A stretch of 64,000 bases of DNA from Aphrocallistes beatrix (Eukaryota > Porifera > Hexactinellida > Sceptrulophora > Aphrocallistidae): assembly GCA_963281255.1 (NCBI GenBank), contig OY725490.1, forward strand, positions 434,001 to 498,000, written 5' to 3'. The number at the start of each line of letters is the position of its first letter. Position 1 is the stretch's first letter. Shown here in pieces: positions 30,398-40,403 of this stretch. A program made the position numbers and the translations under genes. The notes beneath the pieces are model-generated. The model was not told where the DNA came from. It saw only the letters and a program-made list of their open reading frames with translations, and searched no databases.

Positions 30398-32548
30398 TTC
30401 TTCTAAAAATCAATTACAGGTTTATATAGTATTATAGTAATTATATTGTTGAATCTGTAAGACAATATATCTCGCATACTTTATAGATAGTGGGAAGTGG
30501 TTTAATCGACTGCAAAGTGGAAGTATCAGATTGCATCTGACCTTTCTGAAGCATATATGCATCACGCTACATAGTCTGCAAATGAGCACATAAATAAATT
30601 TCAAATTGTGCCATTGCAATCTGTTTGGAAATCAGATACTCTTTAGTTATAATTTTAAACACCTTATTTTATGATTAAATTGAAATATAACCGAAACGGT
30701 TAGATGTATTGTGTTGATCCGTGAGATTCTTAAACTATATAACCATGGGCGACACAATCTAGTGGCACTCGACACAATTTACTATGGTAAACCCTATAAG
30801 GATCATAAATGCAAAATAAAATTTAATCATAGCCTAAAAGGGTAGCAAATTTTATCGCTTGAATCAAACTAGGTCCCTTGTCACAATGTGATTCAAGTTA
30901 TCAAGTTACGATGAAACTGATTGAACCACAAAGTCATTTGAGTGAGCAAAACAAAATATCACAATTCTACTGAAAATCTCAGATATCCACAAAACATCCA
31001 TGGTTGTGTAGTGTAAGAATCTCCCGGAAAAATAGAACCGAAGGTGAGCTAAGAAAATTGAGTAGTAATAAAACTAGAAATGCTAACTAAGTAACAAATA
31101 ATAGAGTTAGGATATCAGATACTCTACAATAAATTATATATATTCTGATCAAATGCTGAATTTGCTGAAATTAGAATTAGAGTTTACGAATTGATAAAAG
31201 CCCTAACATACACGTTGGGAATATTAAGATCAGATTTTCGTGTTAGAATGATGATTGTTGCTATAACTAAATTCCTAAAGAAAACATTGCAGATTAGAAA
31301 ATATAGGAATGATTTTGCAAAAGCTATAAATGCAACTTATAATATACTTGATTTGCCGAAGTAAATCATTGCTAGTGATGAGAAATAAGTTTTTGGAGAG
31401 ATTACTGACTAAATACGCCCAATTTTCTTTTATGCCTATAAAATATCCCTCTAAAATAGTCATTCAAGTATCTTCGGTAATTTAAATGCTCAAATTTTCT
31501 ATTTTAGGATGCAAACTTTCACAAATCGATACAATGGAACAAATCTCTGACCGTTTTTACAACTCAATAAAAACCCCCCACAGACGGGATGGAAGTGTGC
31601 TTCCAAATCTCATAAGTCACCTTAAGTCACCTTTATTATACTTAAATAATCAATTCCAGTCCATGTCGTTAAAAGTTATTTTATGATCGAATTGATTGAT
31701 CGTAGCATATAACACACTTTAATTGTTGTTAACAATCAAATTATAGACTCAAAATAGCAGTATTCAATCATTTATATGAAATAGAATCGTATGAATGACA
31801 TTATAAAAGGCTGATAATTGATTGGCTCTCACATAAACCAATGAATTTCAATCACAGATAGTTCTTTTGATTGTATGCATAAGTCAATACTATTTTATTC
31901 CAATGTATTTGCACTATAAAATAATCGAATTTGATTGGCCAGCACATTTTGTCACCTATCTCGAAGAGGTGTGAACTCGGCGAGGTGTGAACACCGAGGT
32001 GCACATCTCCATATCACTTTGCACCTCCTGTAAAAATTTCAAGACGATATCTCTTAAACTCTGGTCAGGACACGAATTTCGGACGGCCGGCCGAAACATC
32101 CTCATTTTAGTACTGTGCATCCTATACTATTAGTATAGTAGCTATGCTACTATACTAATACTATAGGAAGCACACTAAAAAGGAAGCCAAGTTCCTTGAA
32201 ATTGCAAGGCACACTTCTGAAAGTAATGAAGCTGTCCTACGTATCTCTTACCAATTTATGTTGGATAAAAAGAAACCACTAATTATACACAATAGAACAG
32301 TACACATTATACAATCTTTGTGCACTTCCGTGATGTGAGTACAAACTCGTGGATGCACACTTTGGGGGCTTGGGGCCCGATTGATAACAAAGGTTTCACA
32401 TCGCATAAGATTGAATAAAGAATACGATTGTTCATGGTATTTCGAAATATTTCGATTTGACAAATAATTTATATCCCAGTAGAAGGAATTAAATGTCAAT
32501 CAAGAACCACAGAGAAACCCATAATAATGAAATCAAAAAAACTTTTAA
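30398..32548. other. long intergenic region
   Basis: NHL upstream motif at 30405-30480. 30740-31090 has a relative at 34605-35450. 31107-31480 matches 23318-23680. 31745-31880 matches 2476-2600 inverted. A perfect-core palindrome is at 32105-32179. The small frames at 31486-31686 and 32248-32499 show no family resemblance. No gene is seen. Confidence 0.55.
32105..32179. repeat. palindrome
   Basis: CCTATACTATTAGTATAGTAGC meets its complement at the dyad near 32144. The arms extend through GTGCA/GCACA to TTTTAGT/ACTAAAA. It can form a long hairpin of about 35 bp per arm with a few mismatches. Confidence 0.75.
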
Positions 32549-33439
32549 TTAAGAAAATATTTGAAGCAAACAGTTATCATGCCAGGATACAATAACTAAA
32601 TTTAGATCTGAAGTCAGACAAAATCCTTTAGTGTTACAAAACATTCCAGCTTGCATTCCATGTTCCCCGAACGTGTGGAGGAGAACTCCTTTATTTGAGA
32701 ATATTATGATTTGCTCAGCTGACCGATCGTATATAATCAAATTAGTTCTAATATCGAGGCAGAAGAAGGAGGATTCAATTGCTTGCCTCATTCTACGTGT
32801 GATTAGAGAGCGTAACTTATGTCCGGTATGAGCAAACACATGAACGCAAGAAGAATCAACTGAACTAAGTACATATATCTCTTCTGCCGTTAATTTTACG
32901 TCACAAGGCCTGTGCATAGATGGATGAGAGATTTCTCTAATCGGGTGTAGGGAGCTATCAAGAATTTGAATTCTGTTGTTGTTTGTATCAGCTATGTACA
33001 CATCTCCAACTGTAGAAGTTGAGAGTTGGTGGGGATAATCAAATTGTCCGATACCAGACCCTCTGCTCCCTAACCTAGCCACCAGACGGAGGTTAGCTTC
33101 AATCTTCAAGTGGAACACAGCGTGTATTCTCCAGTCCGTTAGATATAAGTTGTTTCCGCAAATTGCAATTCCATATAATGACGTCATATCCTCATGAGTG
33201 TAGCTGTTTAAGAACTCGCCAGAAAGTGAAAATATACAAACTCTCGCAAAATAAGAATAACCTCCCTCAGCGATATAAATGTAGTTAGTGGCTGGGTCTA
33301 TAGCGACACAGTTAGGGGAGCAGAGTTCTCCTGGAGATATATCTCTCTTTGCAACAGCTGTTAAGTGGTCGAAACAGTGGTCTATGATATTCTCTTCTGG
33401 GACAACGAGCGGCAATCCTTCACTGAATTTAAATGTCAT
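32549..33439 (-). CDS. NHL beta-propeller protein
   Basis: Single exon, 296 residues, MTFKFSEGLPLVVPEENIID. Blades: CVAIDPATNYIYIAEG, IAICGNNLYLTDWRIHAVFHLKI, SGIGQFDYPHQLSTS, DVYIADTNNNRIQILD, AEEIYVLSSVDSSCVHVF, TNLIIYDRSAEQIIIF and AGMFCNTKGFCL. It ends NCLLQIFS. Unlike its neighbours, the sequence upstream of the ATG (33440-33500) lacks the clear TTGTCTYACAGAAACAAC motif. This is the right-most propeller-only gene, 2.2 kb from the DDX6 gene. Confidence 0.87.
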   Translation of the reverse strand: MTFKFSEGLPLVVPEENIIDHCFDHLTAVAKRDISPGELCSPNCVAIDPATNYIYIAEGGYSYFARVCIFSLSGEFLNSYTHEDMTSLYGIAICGNNLYLTDWRIHAVFHLKIEANLRLVARLGSRGSGIGQFDYPHQLSTSTVGDVYIADTNNNRIQILDSSLHPIREISHPSMHRPCDVKLTAEEIYVLSSVDSSCVHVFAHTGHKLRSLITRRMRQAIESSFFCLDIRTNLIIYDRSAEQIIIFSNKGVLLHTFGEHGMQAGMFCNTKGFCLTSDLNLVIVSWHDNCLLQIFS

Positions 33440-35603
33440 TTCTAAAAATAGCTACAATTGATTGATTTAGGAATATTCATATATACCATTCTCTAATTCT
33501 AATACATGCTCATAAGGTTAGCAGTGATCTCAAATTCTGAGATCAGTTAAACAGGTTGGTTGTGAGAAATCATGCAAGTGTGCGATGTAGAAGTTATACG
33601 AGGCACATGGTGTATTCAAAATCTAGTTCAAACATTTCACACATAGTACGATTAATAATGGACAATGTGCTTCATAAACGGTTTCAGTGAAAGACATTAA
33701 CACAATATGGTAATAGCTGAAAGTCTTGGCTCATCCAAACTTTCCTTTTTTGACATTTAGAAATCAAATTTTGAAATATTTTGAAACATCACCGAGAACT
33801 TCTAGAATAAGGGGGTAGCAGAACTGTCGCGCCTGGAATTCTTGTCCCCGAAACCTGTATCATTAGAGAGTAAAATAAACAGGCACTAATATGTAAGGAA
33901 CGGAAAGTGAGGTTTTTGGAGTGGAGTATTTTCAAAAAAAGGGGAAAATGGAGCATTTTGAATTAAATCATTAACCGCAGAGTAATGAGCTAGGCCGAAG
34001 GGGACATTTCAAAAGACGAAAATTCCAGGGACGAAAATTCTGTGGGTGGAAAAATCCGGGGACGAAAGTTCCGCCATTCGTGAATAGGTAATGGAGAAAT
34101 TTTGCGAAATTCCAGCGGTGCTATAGAAATGAATGTTTGTCCACTTGGAGTATTTTTCAAGAAGCGGAATAACGAGGCACTCAAATTTGGATTTAATTAG
34201 ATAGAGAAGACTACTTCCTTTAAGCGATAATATAATCTCGACTTTTAAATGCAATGCTTTACTGAGTTATTAAACAAATAACCAAATGTGACCAATATGA
34301 TAAATTGCCTATTAACTCATAAACCATTTAATTTAGACGTATAATTGCATTATCGATTAATAGGAAGAGTATATTGCTTATCAAATTCGAATGCCTGCTA
34401 TTACGGTTTTCAAGATATGACCCCAACTGACAAAATATGCTCCCATAGTAGAGCCAAAGTAAAGTTCAATAAATCTTTCGTATCAACCAACTTATTCACA
34501 GTTCAATTTCCTTCGAGACTTCGTGTGGGTTTCTGTAGAGATTCCCACAGAAATCCTGTGGGAATGGGAATTGAAATTCCATTCCCACGGCGACCCTAAT
34601 GGCGACACACAATTTACTATAATTGAACCCCGTATGGACCATAAATGCAAAATAAATTCATTCATAGTACATATGGGTTTTACCGCGGCGCATGTATTTA
34701 TCGAATTTTTAATTTGTCACTTGTCCGAATCGATTCTCGGAATATTGTCACTTGAAATGAAAATGCCGATTTTACACTCAATTGAACAATATTTGAAAAG
34801 CTCCCTATCACATTTTTCTGATATACATGTATATCATTCTTAAATGTTGACTTTCAATCTCCCGTTCAATCTAAAAAAACTAAAATTACGATTCAAGTGA
34901 CAATATTCCAAATTACAATTCGGACAAGTGACAATATTCCAAATTACAATTCGGACAAGTGACAATATTCCAAATTACAATTCGGACAAGTGACAATATT
35001 CCAAATTACAATTCGGACAAGTGACAATATTCCAAATTACAATTCGGACAAGTGACAATATTCCAAATTACGATTCGGATAAATGACAATATTCTAAGAA
35101 TCGATTCGGACAAATGATAGTTAACGCAATTCGGACAAAAGCAGCGTTCCCGTTTTACCATTGTAATTTCTCGAGTGCTAGTCAAGTGTGTCGCTCGACA
35201 TTAAATTGTCGCGTGACACAATTTGGAGCGGATGCATATCAATATGCGATGAAAATAATTGTATCACAAGGTCATTGCAGCAAGCGAAATTCCTACAATT
35301 CTATAGAAAATCTCAGAAATCTACAAAACATCCATGGTTGTGTAGTGTAAGAAGCTCACTGATCCATGCAACACCGGAAAATAGAACTGAAGGTGAGCTG
35401 AGAAAATTGAGTAGTTATAAAACTAGAAATTCTAAATAAAGTAACAAATGAATAACACAATTCTAATTTGAGCAACGTTCAACGCTATTTGCTGGTTGGT
35501 GGGGGACAACTGTAAAAAATCCACACCTCTCTCCTCTCTAACATTCCGACACAACGCCACCGCACAGCAGTGGCTAAGTGAGTGTAGGTGTCGCCTGCTG
35601 TCG
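33440..35603. other. repeat-rich intergenic region
   Basis: It contains the counterpart of 28283-29497 (33725-34620), a hAT-like end with TTCCCACGGCGACCCTAATG (34560-34605), a 31-bp tandem array (34883-35120) and the counterpart of 30940-31090 (35270-35450). The reading frames here fall in repeats and are not conserved between copies. 35490-35603 is the 3' flank of the DDX6 gene. Confidence 0.6.
34883..35120. repeat. 31-bp tandem repeat, about 7 copies
   Basis: The unit reads CAAGTGACAATATTCCAAAT plus TACAATTCGGA. The central copies are identical and the edge copies have changes. An inverted relative (GTCACTTGTCCGAATCGATT) sits at 34714-34760, so the region can fold back on itself. Confidence 0.9.
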
Positions 35604-38600
35604 CTACATCAGCTGTTGGAACTCAGCCACATACAGTCGCTTATCCACCTCAGCGGGAATAGCAGCCACACTGGTGTCCAGCTCTCGCTCGATGCGGAAC
35701 AGAGACTCGATGTCTTTCTCTGTCACGAAGTTGATAGCGATCCCCAAATGTCCAAACCTCCCTGTACGCCCGATACGATGGAGATAGGTCTCAGCTGATT
35801 GGGGGAAATCAAAGTTGACAACGACATTGACAGTTGGAATGTCAATCCCGCGCGTGAATAGGTCAGTGCAAACGAGGTTACGACAGTTTCCCTTTCTGAA
35901 GTCGTGGAAGACTCTGTTCCGATAGGACTGCAGCATCTGAGAGTGGATGTAGAAACAGCTGTAGCCCAGCTGTGTGATCTTACGAGATAGCAGCTCTACG
36001 CGAGATCTGGTGGAGCAGAATATCACACTCTGCTGGATCTGCAGACGGAGGAAGAGCGTGTTGAGACAATGCACCTAGAGATAAACAAATAATAAACAAG
36101 TAGTTACGAGCAGAGTTGCACGCGGGCCGACTTTTCTTATCGGCCCGCGAGCCGAATATAATAGTTCGCGGGCTCCGTGAGCCGGAAATCTTGGCAGGAC
36201 TCCCCGCGATGGTAACCGAGACGATGTTTTTAATTGCTACGAGGTACCAATTAAGGAATACTTACGTAAATGGAACTTTGTTAGTTTCCACTTATTTGTG
36301 TTTGCAGAAACTCACTCCCATAAAAGGATTCCCTAAGTGTAGTCTACTTATTTTGTTTATAGTTAGTAACTTACAAAGCGGGCCAAAAATATTTATGCGG
36401 GCTTCTTGTGGGCCACGGGCCGGGCTGCGGTTACAAATTTCGGCCCGCGTGCAACTCTGGCTACAAGTAGCAAACAAATGTAAACAAGTATAGTATACAA
36501 GTAGCGAACAGGGTTGAATCCAGCCTTGAATCTCAGAAGGGGTTGAGAAGGTATAAAATATTCTCGGGGGGGGGTAGATGCAACCCTAATAGTGAACAAG
36601 CGGTACACAAGTGGCAGAGGTGTGAAATAAGTGTCACTCACCTTCTGTCTCTCCTCCACATAGGCGTAGTACTGAGTCACTCCTCTCAGTGTGAGGTCCT
36701 CCATCAGGTTTATCTCGTACTGGTCCCTGAGGTACTGGCCACAGAACGTCTTCACGCTGACAGGGAAAGTGGCAGAGTAGAGAAGAAGTTGTCGCTCTTC
36801 AGGCAAGTGGCGTAGGATCTGCGGGAGGTTCTCTTTCACGTCCATTGAGAGGAGTTTGTCCGCTTCGTCTAGCACCATCACGTGGCACGAACCCATCTCA
36901 GCCACTTTCTTCCTTATAAGGTCAAGCAAACGACCAGGTGTCCCTGTGTATGTTACAATAAAGATACTCAGTTTGCTCCACTTTCATCATGCAACCGCCA
37001 TCCACACGAATACGTTGGGATTATCACGAAAGAAATGGTCCGGGGGACCATAATTTTGGCAGGCCAAAACTGGTCTCCCCCTGCCAAAATTGGTCCGGAT
37101 TAAATTTTGTGGCATTTAATTACGTACACGAAAGTAGTCCTCTCCTCATAGGATGTGATGACATTAATCACTCTAGGAGATTTCTATTAATAGGGATCAG
37201 TTTTGGCTGCCAAACTGGTCCCCCGGGCCAATTTTGGCCTGACATGATCATGGTTTTATCTAGGATTTACCAGTCCGGCACTTTTTAGGAGGTGATAAAA
37301 GTTATGTGGCACCCACACAGGGGTTCATCTTGTAATTCCAGGGGGGATGGCACCAAAATCGAATCACACTGCAAGCACCTTGGCTCCTCGGACGATACCA
37401 GGCTGGCACCTAAAAGTGCCGGTCGAGCACCTAGATAAACCCCTGCCTGGGATACCAAGTGAGTATATTCTGGCTCAGTTCTTGCTCAAATAAGTTCCAC
37501 TGTGAAAGACGGTATTCATTTGGTATTCGGGCGCATTTGTGGGATATCTGGATGGCGACTGCTTGATAAAGGTAGAGACAAACTGGAGTATATTTGGGAT
37601 ATATCCAGTAGAACTCGGATAAGAAGTACCCCTTCGGGAAGGAATGATTAGTACGTACTAACCGAGTTTGTACTATATAGAAATAGATATTATAGATGGA
37701 TTTTGGTTCAGAAAAATGAGTACGTACTAAACTGAAGAACGTATTAACCGAGTTCTACTCTGTTATTCAGTTTGCCGACTATGCCATGTATAATGGCCAA
37801 CTCCTGAAATGAGTGCCTCCCAAGAATTTTTAGTGTGCCGACTATACTATGTATAGAGGGCAACCTCTGAAATGAATGGCTATAATATGATACTTTTCTC
37901 GGTGATCTTCCGTATGGCCCAACCATGAGATATTAAAGTCTGAAATTCTAGGAATAGGAGCTTTGAGAGTATTGGGTGTGCAACAAAGTGCTAGATTTTC
38001 GATCCGACACCAAAGGATTAAACACATTTTAATTGTGAGACAGGGGTGAATTCAGAATCCAAGAATGCAACCTTATCATTTGTTCGACGCTTAAGGTAGA
38101 GAAGACGATTCTGATTGGTTAATACATTTTGAAACCTTGTGTGGAAAGGTGTGAAAATATTTCAGAATTTGGACTCAGGTTTAAATCTCCACCATTAAAG
38201 AATGTATGACCCAAATTTGGTGCAATTTGGTCCAATAGAATTTCCAGGAGCGAGCAGACGGACAGACCTACGGATTCACCGACAAAAGCAGATGAGTAAT
38301 CATGATCAAGTTAATAGATATTGTAGAGAGATCAATACTGACCATTTTACAGCCATAAGTTTTAAATAATCTCCTACCATTCGTGAAAATAGGATCATAG
38401 AGTGAGTACATTTGAGTAGAAACTCATTTTTGGAAGACTCAATTAATACTATCACTCAAAATTAGGGTTGCCGTGGGAATATAAATTCAATACCCATTCC
38501 CATAGGATTTCTGTAGAAATACCCATCGAAACCCACAAAAACCCATATAAACCTACAGGAAAACCCATATAAACCTACAGGAAAACCCATATAAACCTAC

Positions 38601-39818
38601 AGGAACCCACATATGGGAATACCCATAGGCCAAGTCATTCCCATTCCCATCCCATATGGTAATATGTGGGTTTCCCATGGGGGACCTCTAATCTTTTGCA
38701 GGGGCCTCTGAGCAAATCCTTAAAAAAAACCTGGAAAGGAAGCACAGTAAAGAATCCTACGCACACTACCTATGAGCAGATGCACCGTGTCCTGCAGTCT
38801 GAGGATGTCCTCCTTCAGTACAGTGCCGCCTGTAGCCACCATCACCCGCACTCCCAGGTGCTTACTCAGTTCCTTGGAAATGTTGGAGGTCTGCAGCGCC
38901 AGTTCTCGCGTGGGGACTATGATGAGGCCTTGGATGGCATCGATGGAGGTGTCCACCTGCTGGAGGATGGGGATCAGGTAGGCGGCCGTTTTGCCCGTCC
39001 CGTTTTTAGCCCGCGCGAGAACATCTTTACCCGCCAACACCTGTAGATAACCAATCAGAATACGGCTCAGTACGGGAATGGAATAAAGGAGATTATGTTA
39101 ATAGATAAAAAAACTCGTAGAATTTAGTTTCGAAGTGTTATATAAGATTATATAAGTTAGGATTCTATTCTACACTCAAATAATCTACATTGGTTGTTGA
39201 GATCTCGTTTCTACATGTCACTTAAAAGATCAAAAATCTAAAGGCTTGAAAAATAAAACCGGATTATTTTTACAAAAAATAGACACAATCGAAGTGTTTT
39301 TTTTGTCCAATTGATTTCATAGCCTGGGCAACAAAACCCAGAATATTTTGTGATGGAGTTACTATAATAAAACAATGTTTACCTAGCGACACAAAGAAAA
39401 CGATAGACAAAAATTCTCAGTGTAAAGAAACCACTCTAACTCAATCGTATCAAATTTACACAAAATAAAACTCCAAAAGAACTCGATAAAAATCGGAAGT
39501 ACAAACTTAATGACGTGGCACACTCAGCGACACTCGAAGAAGTTGTTTTAGCTGAATTATTATACCCTAGTTACCACTCCTCACCTGTGGAATGCTCTCC
39601 TCCTGAACGGGGGAGGGTCGTTCAAATCCCATCTCGAATATTCCCATCAGGAGTTCTCGTCTGAGGGAATAGTCCTCAAATTCCATTCCCTTCGTTCCGG
39701 TCACATCTTCTGTCTGGATACGGGTATCCCGCTCTGGAATGTTCAGCTTAGACTTCCAGTCAGGTGTTGCAGCAGCCTCCGGGTCTGGAGTGGATTCCTC
39801 GGGCATTTTATTCGCCAT
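35604..39818 (-). CDS. DDX6: DEAD-box RNA helicase, DDX6/Dhh1/Me31B type
   Basis: Four exons (39585-39818, 38770-39040, 36642-36943, 35604-36074) join in frame with GT..AG borders to 425 residues. The start is [14 protein letters not shown] (39816-39818). Motifs in order: Q motif [10 protein letters not shown], motif I AKNGTGKT, Ia PTRELA, TGGT, Ib [54 protein letters not shown]. Signature stretches such as [20 protein letters not shown] and [11 protein letters not shown] identify the DDX6 branch. This branch acts in cytoplasmic P-bodies in translational repression and mRNA decapping. The N- and C-terminal tails are shorter than in vertebrate orthologs. Introns 2 and 3 carry MITEs. The start lies 585 bp downstream of the Abraxas stop codon on the same strand. 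Confidence 0.93.
36111..36459. mobile_element. hAT-like MITE in DDX6 intron 3
   Basis: It has perfect 20-bp terminal inverted repeats, CAGAGTTGCACGCGGGCCGA and its complement. Flanks GTTACGAG and GCTACAAG agree at 6 of 8 positions, a decayed 8-bp target duplication. Internal sequence is GC-rich at the ends (CGGCCCGCG). It lies wholly within the intron. Confidence 0.85.
36509..36587. mobile_element. short hAT-like MITE remnant
   Basis: CAGGGTTGAATCCAGCC at the left and GATGCAACCCTA at the right are flanked by TAGCGAA and TAGTGAA. It includes a run of eight G at 36567. It is inside DDX6 intron 3, just upstream of the exon 3 donor. Confidence 0.5.
37040..37245. repeat. inverted repeat in DDX6 intron 2
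   Basis: GGGGGACCATAATTTTGGC and GGCCAAAACTGGTCTCCCCC at the left are mirrored by GATCAGTTTTGGCTGCC and GGTCCCCCGGGCCAATTTTGG at the right. It is a foldback MITE with no coding sequence. Confidence 0.6.
37249..37445. mobile_element. hAT-like MITE in DDX6 intron 2
   Basis: The left arm GGTTTTATCTAGG...CCGGCACTTTTT is the complement of the right arm AAAAGTGCCGG...CCTAGATAAACCCCTG. Arms of about 38 bp contain a few mismatches. No flanking duplication is clear. Confidence 0.65.
37606..37762. mobile_element. pogo-like MITE in DDX6 intron 2
   Basis: The ends CAGTAGAACTCGGATAAGAA and, inverted, ACCGAGTTCTACTCTG resemble the ends of pogo/Tigger-type elements. The interior is palindromic (TAGTACGTACTA, GAGTACGTACTAA). 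Confidence 0.55.
38464..38690. repeat. decayed MITE with 22-bp tandem repeat
   Basis: The region opens TTAGGGTTGCCGTGGGAAT and contains three direct copies of AACCCATATAAACCTACAGG (38539-38604). Related short words (GGGTTTCTGTAG, CCCACGGCGACCCT) occur at 34520-34600 and 29180-29260. It is inside DDX6 intron 2, close to the exon 2 donor. Confidence 0.55.
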
Positions 39819-40403
39819 TCTGGTTGCTATGCTAAGACTAGGTAGGTGTGAAAATATGAAATTACTTTTAAGACAAAACAAATCTACACATTCTCTAAAA
39901 TTTTGAAATGAAAGGGAACTTGAAGGTTTAAGTGTTTGTCTATGGAAATTTCGAAATATTTCGACTCGAAAACAATCTCCATAGTGATCTGTTACGATTG
40001 TTGGAATCCCAACTTTGGGGATATTATAAGAAATTGACAATTATAAGACTGCAAAAGTATATCAGATGCAGTGACCTTTTGCGAGCTAAGAATGGTGAAG
40101 CTAGAGGATATTGTAAGGCCGTAGCCATGGATACGGTTGGTCCACTTGTCACCTTTGACTGATTTAATCTCAAAAAAGGACTATTTGGAATGTTCGAACT
40201 GGACTGCTTCAAGCCTGCTCCATACTGCTTTGCATTGCTATTAACTTTCTAAATCCTAATATTAGTATCAAGAATAAAAATAACTTCTGAGATTTTCTAC
40301 AGTGTGAAATTAAATTTCGATAAATTTTCAAACAGCATTACCCAAAACCTGATATAAATAGAATGGTTCCATATTAAAACACACACTCCTGAGCAAGATG
40401 ACG

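Noticed and set aside
34883..35120. Possible CRISPR array
   Set aside because: The 31-bp units are contiguous without unique spacers, and the genome is animal.
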